Positions 53,777 to 62,000 of a stretch of 64,000 nucleotides of DNA are shown here, piece by piece. Source of the stretch: KBS-83 sp051025295 (GTDB lineage: Bacteria; Acidobacteriota; Terriglobia; Terriglobales; Acidobacteriaceae); NCBI GenBank assembly GCA_051025295.1, contig JBMGJV010000018.1; one strand, 5' to 3'. The notes under the pieces were generated by a model. The model did not search any database, was not told where the DNA came from, and saw nothing but the letters and a program-made list of their open reading frames with translations. Made by a program: the position numbers and the translations under genes. Within the stretch, counting starts at the first letter, position 1. Each line of letters starts with the position of its first letter.

Positions 53777-55969
53777 ATGAAGACCACATCCGAGACCGCC
53801 CTGACCCCCGTGGTATTCCCGCAGCGGCCTTCCCTGCCGCCGCCTGACCAGGAGACCCGCCGCCGCCCCATCCAACTGGTGGCCAGTCTGCGGCGTCACC
53901 GCACGCTGGTCAGCTGGGTGGTCGCGGTCATGCTGGTGCTCACCGGCTTCTATGCATGGCAGATGGGCGGCACCAGCTACACGGCGACCAGCTACGCGTA
54001 TATCTCGCCCACCTTCCCGGCAACGCTGTCGACCGAGGCCAACCGCGAGCAGGATCGGCCGTACGAGAACTACATCGCCGACGAGGTCCAGACGGTCAGC
54101 CGTTACGACATCCTGGCCGCCGCGCTCCAGAAGCTCGCTCCCGGCACCTGGCAGCATCCCGGCGAGAGCCTCGGCTCGGCCGTGGCCCGGCTGCAGCACT
54201 CGCTTGACGTGGACCGCGTCGGCCAGACCTTCCAGATCAAGATCTCGCTGACCGCGCGCGACCCGGAGAAGGCCGCCGCCACCGTGAATGCGGTGACCGA
54301 TGCCTTCGTCGCGAAGCAGCACAAGGACGAGTTCTACGGCCGCGACGAGCGGCTGGCCACGCTGCGCCAGGAGCGGATCAAGCTGCAGCAGGAGCTCGAT
54401 GGACGCTCGGCGGATCAAGCGAAGCTGATGGAGCAGCTCGGTGTCGCCCAGGTCTCGACCGGTGACGATCCCGGCAACTCCTTTGACGAGCGCGTCCGCC
54501 GGCTGAACGAGACGCTGGCCCAGGCGAAGGCTGCCCGCATCGCCGCCGAGGCTCAGCTGCGCACCTACCGTGGCAAGGCGCTGACCGCCTTCGCCGCCGA
54601 TTCGGCGACCACCGACGTCGGGCTCTCGACCATCCGCCAGAGCCTGAATACGCGGCGCGCGCAGTTGATGGCGCAGATGGGTCCGCTGACGCCGACCAAC
54701 CCGCTCTACATCCAGGACGAGGCCGAGATCAAGGAGATCGACAAGCAGCTGGCATCGAGCGTGGGCAAGGCTGAGCAGACCATTGCCGACCGCAAGGAGC
54801 AGCAGTTCCAGGCAGAGCTCGATCGGGCTCGCTCGGTCGAGCAGCAGATCGCCGGTCAGTTGATGGCCGAGACTCACCAGGCCACCGCGGCAGCGCCGCG
54901 CTTCCAGCAGGCCAAGGAGATGGGCAAGGACATCCTGCGGCTAGAAGACAGCTACTCGGCAGTGAGCACGCGCATCCGCGACCTCGAACTCGAGGGCAGC
55001 TCGCCGGGCACCGTTCACCTCTCCTCGCCGGCGATCGTTCCGCTGATTCCGGCCAAGAACCATACGGTCATGTTCCTCCTCGCCGCGCTGTTTCTCTCGC
55101 TTGCCAGCGGTGTCGGCGTGGCGCTGGCTGCGGACGCAATCGATCCGTACGTCTACACCTCGAGCGATGTCGAGCACGTGATCGGCTTTCCGCCGATCGG
55201 GGTGCTGCTCGACCATGACGACTTCTCGAGCGAGGCCAGCGGCCAGTACCTCTTGCGGCTCGCTGGTGGCATCCAGCACGCCCGCAACACGGCCCAGGCG
55301 CGCACCTTCCTGTTCACCGCCACGGCACCCGAGAGCGGCACGACGACCATTGTCGAGAAGCTGGGGCGCCAGTTGCGCAACCTCGGCCTGAACACCCTGA
55401 CCGTGGCCGCCACCAACATCGATGGCAAGATCGCCTACGTACGCAACGACGCAGCGCCGGCAGCCGAGCCCAACACCGGCCGCTATGCCGACAAGCTGCG
55501 CCGCGCCGCAGGCTCCGATCTTTCGGTGCACGTGCAGAACGGCCCGCTGACGGCCGGCAACCCGATCTACAGCGGCACGTTTGTCTCGCAGATCCTGAAC
55601 GAGGTGAAGGACGACTACGACGTCGTGCTGATCGATGGCAGCCCGATCCTGATCTCGGCCGATACCGAGTACCTGGCCCGCGTGGCCGACGGCACGGTGT
55701 TGATCGTGCAGTCGGGGCGGACGACGCGCCACCAGCTCAACCGCGCGGCCAAGCTGCTCGAGCGGCTCGATGTGCCGGGCGTGGCCGTGGCGCTGAACCG
55801 GGTCACGCGTGACCGGGTGGACCCGGCGCTGGTGCGCGATGTGGAAGAGTTCCAGCGGCAACTGCGCAAGCAGCGCGGCTCGACGCTGGTGGCCACCGCG
55901 GCCCGTGCGCCCGAGGCAGCGCGCACCCGGGCCCCGGAGGCAGCGCACACCGAGACGGCCAGCGCGTAG
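53777..55969 (+). CDS. Wzz-type chain-length regulator with a degenerate BY-kinase domain
   Basis: 730-aa polysaccharide co-polymerase. Two transmembrane helices (about residues 42-60 and 430-450) flank a large coiled-coil periplasmic domain (about 170-410). The C-terminal cytoplasmic half has the fold of bacterial tyrosine kinases/partition ATPases, but the Walker A G-x-G-K-(S/T) is A-P-E-S-G-T-T-T (about residue 516), with no lysine; the Walker B-like V-V-L-I-D-G-S-P is near 614. No Tyr-rich tail follows. It would set chain length without kinase activity. It ends 67 nt before the giant synthetase gene. Confidence 0.9.
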   Translation: MKTTSETALTPVVFPQRPSLPPPDQETRRRPIQLVASLRRHRTLVSWVVAVMLVLTGFYAWQMGGTSYTATSYAYISPTFPATLSTEANREQDRPYENYIADEVQTVSRYDILAAALQKLAPGTWQHPGESLGSAVARLQHSLDVDRVGQTFQIKISLTARDPEKAAATVNAVTDAFVAKQHKDEFYGRDERLATLRQERIKLQQELDGRSADQAKLMEQLGVAQVSTGDDPGNSFDERVRRLNETLAQAKAARIAAEAQLRTYRGKALTAFAADSATTDVGLSTIRQSLNTRRAQLMAQMGPLTPTNPLYIQDEAEIKEIDKQLASSVGKAEQTIADRKEQQFQAELDRARSVEQQIAGQLMAETHQATAAAPRFQQAKEMGKDILRLEDSYSAVSTRIRDLELEGSSPGTVHLSSPAIVPLIPAKNHTVMFLLAALFLSLASGVGVALAADAIDPYVYTSSDVEHVIGFPPIGVLLDHDDFSSEASGQYLLRLAGGIQHARNTAQARTFLFTATAPESGTTTIVEKLGRQLRNLGLNTLTVAATNIDGKIAYVRNDAAPAAEPNTGRYADKLRRAAGSDLSVHVQNGPLTAGNPIYSGTFVSQILNEVKDDYDVVLIDGSPILISADTEYLARVADGTVLIVQSGRTTRHQLNRAAKLLERLDVPGVAVALNRVTRDRVDPALVRDVEEFQRQLRKQRGSTLVATAARAPEAARTRAPEAAHTETASA

Positions 55970-56036
55970 GCGGAGATCTCGGACGAGGGCCAGGGGGGAT
56001 GCGTCCAGGCCCTCCTCGAGAACAGGAGCAGCAGCG

Positions 56037-59000
56037 ATGGCGGTCCCACTGATCGAACGCGAGCGTGCCGTGCTGGCGATCTTTCGCCAGATGCTGGCTG
56101 CGCCCGCGCTCGGCCCGGAGGACAACTTCTTCGAGGCAGGCGGCACCTCCCTGCTCGCCGCCCGGCTGATGAGCCGGCTGCGGGCAGAGCACCTGCTCGA
56201 CCTGCCCGTCTCCACCCTGTTTGCTGCGCCGACGGCCCGCTCGCTGACGCAGGCTCCTCACTCCCGCAGTCGGGCGGGAGGCTCTGAACTTGCTTCTCCG
56301 CACTCGGATGGAGGGTCGGAGGAGGCGGGTGTGGACGCCCGCAGAGCCTCACAAGGAACATCGCAAATCCCAGCCGCAGCAACGAGCGGCCCTGCTGCCC
56401 CGGCCGTCGCCATCATCGCCATGGCGGGCCGCTTCCCTGGCGCGAAGACGCCGGAGGCGCTGTGGGAGAACCTGCTCGCTGGCCGCGAGTCGGTGCGCCG
56501 TCTCGCGCCCGAGGAGCTCGAAGTGCCGCCCGAGATCTCGGCTCAGCCGGGCTATGTCGCCGTGCGATCGGTGCTCGAAGATGTCGACCAGTTCGACGCA
56601 GCCCTCTTTCACATCTATCCCCGCGAAGCCGAGCAGATGGACCCGCAGCAGCGCGTCTTTCTCGAAGTCTGCTGGGAGGCGCTCGAACGCGCCGGGCACG
56701 ATCCGCGGCGCGCCTCGGCAACGATCGGGGTCTTTGCCGGCTCGGGGTTGAACACGTACCTGCTGCACAACCTGGCGCGGGACCGCGGCTTCCTTGAGCG
56801 CTTCACCGCCGACTACCAGGCCGGCTCTTACGTCACCATGATGGGCAACGACAAGGACTTTCTGCCCACACGCGTGAGCTGGAAGCTCGACCTCAAAGGC
56901 CCGAGCGTAACCGTGCAGACGGCCTGCTCGACGTCGCTGGTTGCGGTCTGCCAGGCCTGCCAGAGTCTGATGGCGGGGGGCTGCGACATGGCGCTCGCCG
57001 GGGGCGTCTCGATCACCTTCCCCCAGGGGCGCGGCTATCTGCCGGAAGAGGGTGGCATCGTCTCGGTCGATGGCGTCGTGCGGCCGTTCGATGCCGACGC
57101 GCAGGGCACCGTGTTTGGCGCCGGTGCGGGCGTGGTCGTGCTCAAACGGCTGGCCGATGCCGAGCGTGACGGCGATCGCATCCTGGGTGTGATCCGCGGC
57201 TTTGCCACGAACAACGATGGCGCCGGCAAGGGCGCCTACACCGCGCCCAGCCCGCAGGGGCAGGCGACGGTGATTGCGGCAGCACACGCCATGGCAAAGG
57301 TCGATCCCGCTACCATCACCCGCATCGAGGCGCACGGCACCGGCACGCCGCTGGGTGACCCGATCGAAATCGCCGGGCTGGCAGAGGCCTACCGCCGCAG
57401 CCTCGCGGGCCGGGAACACGGATCTCGCCCAGTCGTCCGGGTGAGCACGGTGAAAGGACATCTCGGTCATCTCGATGTCGCGAGCGGCATTACCGGGCTG
57501 ATCAAGACCCTTCTCGAGATCGAGCACGGCAAACATCTGGGACTGGCCCACTTCCGCTCATTGAATCCTGAGATCGGCCGCGTGCTGGCCGACAGCTCCG
57601 TGGATTTCCGCTTCTCCGCCGACCATGAGCCGTGGACGCCTGCTCCGGGCGCACCGCGCCGGGCCGGTGTGAGTGCCTTTGGCGTGGGCGGGACCAATGC
57701 TCATGTAGTCATTGAGGAGTACTCGTCTAAGTCGCGCCAGCAGAACACACTCGGAGAGGCTCCAGGCCCGCAGCTACTGCTGCTCTCTGCGGGGACCCCG
57801 ACGGCTCTGACGAGTGCCGGTCAGGCGCTCGCAGGATGGCTCGAGCAGCACCCGGACGTGCCGCTCGACGATGTGGCCTTCACGCTCGCCGACGGACGCA
57901 CCCGCCTGCCCTGGCGCGCGGCCGTTGTGGCCCGTACCCCGGCGCTGGCTGCGGCGGCCCTCTCGAGCCCGCTGGCCAGGCCGGTCCAGGCGCTCAGCAC
58001 CCCACGCGTTGTCTTTGTCTTTCCCGGCCAGGGCATCCAGCGGGTCGGGATGGGGCGCGAGCTCTACGAGGGGGAGCCAGTCTTTCGCGAAGAGCTCGAC
58101 CGCTGTGACCGCATCCTGACGCCGCTTCTCGGGGAGAGCCTGCTCGAGGCGCTCTACCCGCAATCGGACGCAGACACAGGCGAACCCAACCCTGAGAGCC
58201 GTCTGAACCAGACCCGGCTGGCGCAGCCCGCCATTTTTGCGGTCTGCTATGCCCTGGCCCGGCTCTGGCAGTCTTACGGGGTCGAGCCTGCGATGGTTCT
58301 CGGCCACAGTATTGGGGAGTTCGCCGCCGCGACGCTCGCTGGCGCGCTCTCGCTCGAAGAGGCACTGGTACTGATCGCCGCGCGTGGTCGCCTGATGCAG
58401 GAGCAGCCGGACGGCGCCATGCTGGCCGTGCGGGCCAGCGAAGAGACGGTCCGCGCGCTGCTTCCGGGCGAGCTCGACCTGGCGGCGGCGAACGCGCCGC
58501 AGGCAGTCACCGTCTCCGGCCCCGCGGAGGCGATCGACGCCTTCGCCGCGACGCTTGCCGCGCAGAACATCGCCACCCGGCGGCTGGTCACCTCCCATGG
58601 CTTCCACAGCCGCGCGATGGAGCCGGTGATCGACCAGTTGCGCGCTGCGCTGCCCGATCTGACACTCTCCGCACCAGCGCTGCCCTGGGTTTCAAGCTTC
58701 ACCGGCGAATCGCTGACGCCAGAAAACCTGGCGACATGGGACTGGCCGAGGCAGGTGCGTGAGCCGGTGCGATTCGCCGATGCGGTCCGCACTGCCCACC
58801 GCACACTGGCCGGCGACGCGATCTTCCTCGAGATCAGCCCGGTGCCGAACCTGCTCGGCGCCGTGCGCCAGACACTGGCCGGCTCGCTCGACGGAGCACG
58901 CATCCTGCCGAGCCTCGAAGCAGATGCGACCGCTGATGGCCTTCTGCCCTCACTCGCCCGGCTGGCGGCGCTCGGCATCGAACCAGAGTGGCAGCGCCTG

Positions 59001-62000
59001 CGCACGGCCTATCCGCACCACACCGACCGGCCGCAGCGCGTGCTATTGCCGACGTACCCGTTTGAACGCAAACGTTACTGGGTGGACGCGCCGCATGCCG
59101 TCGCCCCCTCATCCAACCCCACTGCGGCGGCGGCCAATCAGAGCCTCCCCGCGCCCAATCGATCTGCTGCGCACGATCTTCAAGGACTGACCATGGCTGC
59201 CCCTGCCTCGCACCTCGCATCCCCGGGCCCCGCCAACTCCGCTCCAGCCGCATCGCCCGATGCGGCTGTCACCGAACTCAAGTCTGTGGTCGCCGAATTG
59301 TCGGACCTGGACCTCACCGCGGTGCCCGCGTCCACCTCCTTTGTGGAGCTGGGGCTCGACTCACTGTTTCTCACGCAGCTCACCCAGGCGGTGCGCGCCC
59401 GCTACGGCGTGAAGCTGACCTTCCGCCAGATCATGGGCGAATACGGTACCTTTGCCGCGCTGGCTGACCACCTGCGGCCGCACATCCAGGTGGCGCCGCC
59501 TGCGCCGGCCGGGCCGCCTACCGTCGCCGCGGCCGCCACTGGCAACCCTGTAGCTGCCGCGCCGGCCGAAGGCTATGCCGCGCTGTTTGCGCAGCAGATG
59601 CAGGCGATGTCGGATCTGTTTCAGCGGCAGATGGCCGCGCTGGGCACGATGGCGCCCTCGCCGGCAGCGGCTGCGCCCGTTGCCGCTGTTCCAGCCACGT
59701 CCGCGACATCGGTACCCCCACCCGGGGCCGCCCCCTCGATGGCGACGCACGTCGATCTAGCGAAGCCGTTGCCCTCGGTTGCCGCGGCGCAGCCTTCCAC
59801 GGCGCCTGAGCCGACGCTCGGCACCACCGTTCCGCTGAAGCCGCTCGAACTGCGGCAGGAGGCGGCGCTCACGCCGCGCCAGCAGCAGTACCTGCGCGAG
59901 CTGATCACGCGCTACAACACGCGCACCGCGCAATCGAAGCAGCATGTCGAGCAGTATCGTGGCGTGCTGGCCGATCCGCGCGTCGCGTCGGGCTTCCACC
60001 CGGAGTGGAAGGAGATGGTCTACCCGCTGGTGATCGAGCGCTCGCAGGGCGCGTACCTGTGGGACAAGGATGGCGCACGCTACATCGACATCCTGAACGG
60101 CTTCGGTTCGATCCTGTTCGGACACTCTCCGAAGTTCGTCACCGACGCGGTGCGCGATCAGCTCGAACTAGGCTTCCCGATCGGTCCGCAGACGGAGTTC
60201 GCGGGCGAGTGCGCGGCGCTGCTGGCAGCGATGACCGGCAACGAGCGGGTCTCGTTCTGCAACACCGGCTCCGAGGCAGTGATGGCCGCGATGCGGCTGG
60301 CCCGCACCGTGACCGGACGCAACCTGGTGGTCCTGTTCTCGGGCGCGTACCACGGACAGATCGACGAGGTGCTGGTCAAGTCGACGCGCGCGGAGCGCTC
60401 GATGCCGGCAGCCCCGGGCATCCCGCGGCAGAGCGTCGAGAACATGCTGGTACTCGAGTACGGATCGCCGGCTGCGCTCGACGTGATCCGCCGCCGTCAG
60501 GATGAGATCGCCGCCGTGCTGGTCGAGCCGGTGCAGAGCCGTCATCCGGCACTGCAGCCGGTGGAGTTCCTGCGCGAGCTGCGCGCCATCACCGAGCAGT
60601 CCGGCTCTGCGCTGATCTTTGACGAAGTCGTCACCGGCTTCCGCACACATCCCGGCGGCATGCAGCAGCTGTTCGGCATCCGCGCCGATCTCGCCACCTA
60701 CGGCAAGGTGGTCGCCGGTGGCATGCCGGTCGGCGTGATCGCGGGCAGCCGCACCTACATGGACGCGCTCGACGGCGGCAGCTGGCAGTTCGGCGATCGC
60801 TCGCTGCCGACGGTCGGCGTTACGTTCTTCGCCGGCACCTTTGTCCGCCATCCGCTCACGATGGCGGCCGTCCGCGCCGTGCTGACACATCTGCAGGAGC
60901 AGGGGCCGTCCCTTCAGTCCTCGCTGAACGCGCGGACAGCGTCGCTGGTCGCCGACCTGGGCCAGATGTTCTCGGAGTTCGGCTTCCCCTCGCGCATCGA
61001 GAGCTTCTCGTCGTGGTTCTTCTTCCCATCGCCGGCCGAGTCACGGCTGGCGCGGTTGATCTACTATCACCTGCGCGAACAAGGCGTTCATCTGCAGGAG
61101 GGTTTCCCCTGCTTCCTCACGACGGCCCACACCGAGGCTGATCTGCAAGAGGTGCGGCGCGGCTTCCAGAGCGCGCTCGAAGCGATGCGCGAGGGTGAAG
61201 CGCTGCCCCGCCCCACGAGCGTCCCTGCTGCCGCCGTCGCAGCCGCGAGCGCAACGAGCAAACCAGCCGGATCAAACCTCAATTCGAAAGCTGATGCTGA
61301 AATCAGTGAGGCCCCCATCACTGCCCCGCAGCGCGAGATCCTGCTCGCCTCGCAGCTCGACACAACCGCGAGCACTGCATTCAATGAATCGGTCACGCTC
61401 GAGCTCGATGGCCCGCTTGATCGCACGAAGCTGCTTGATGCTTTCCGCACCCTGGTCGGGCGGCATGAGGCGCTGCGGCTGACCATCTCGCCCGATGGCG
61501 ACCGTGTGCGCGTGACCCATGCGGCACCCGAGCTGCCGCTGGTCGAGGAGGACTGGTCCGCCCTGCCGGCTGACGAACAGGCCGCGCGCCGCCGTGCGCT
61601 GCTCGACCACGAAGCGACCACTCCGTTCGATCTGTTCGCGGGGCCGCTCTTCCGCCTGACTCTGCTCACGCTCGCGCCCAACCGGCATGCGCTGCTGCTG
61701 ACGGCGCACCACATCGTGCTCGATGGCTGGTCGATAAACGTGCTCGCGACCGAGCTGGGCGCCCTCTACTCTGCCGCGGTGACGGGAACGACAGCGAAGC
61801 TTGCCCCCGCGCACTCATTGCTTGAACAGGCGCGCCATGAAGAGGCCGAACGCACGACGGACGACGCGCGCGATGTGGCTGCCTACTGGACATGCCAGTT
61901 CGCGAGTCTGCCTGAGCCGCTGGCGCTGCCGACCGACCGGCCGCGTCCCGCGCTGCGTTCGCATGCCGGCGCGACCTACCGCCATGTCTTCCCGGGAGCG

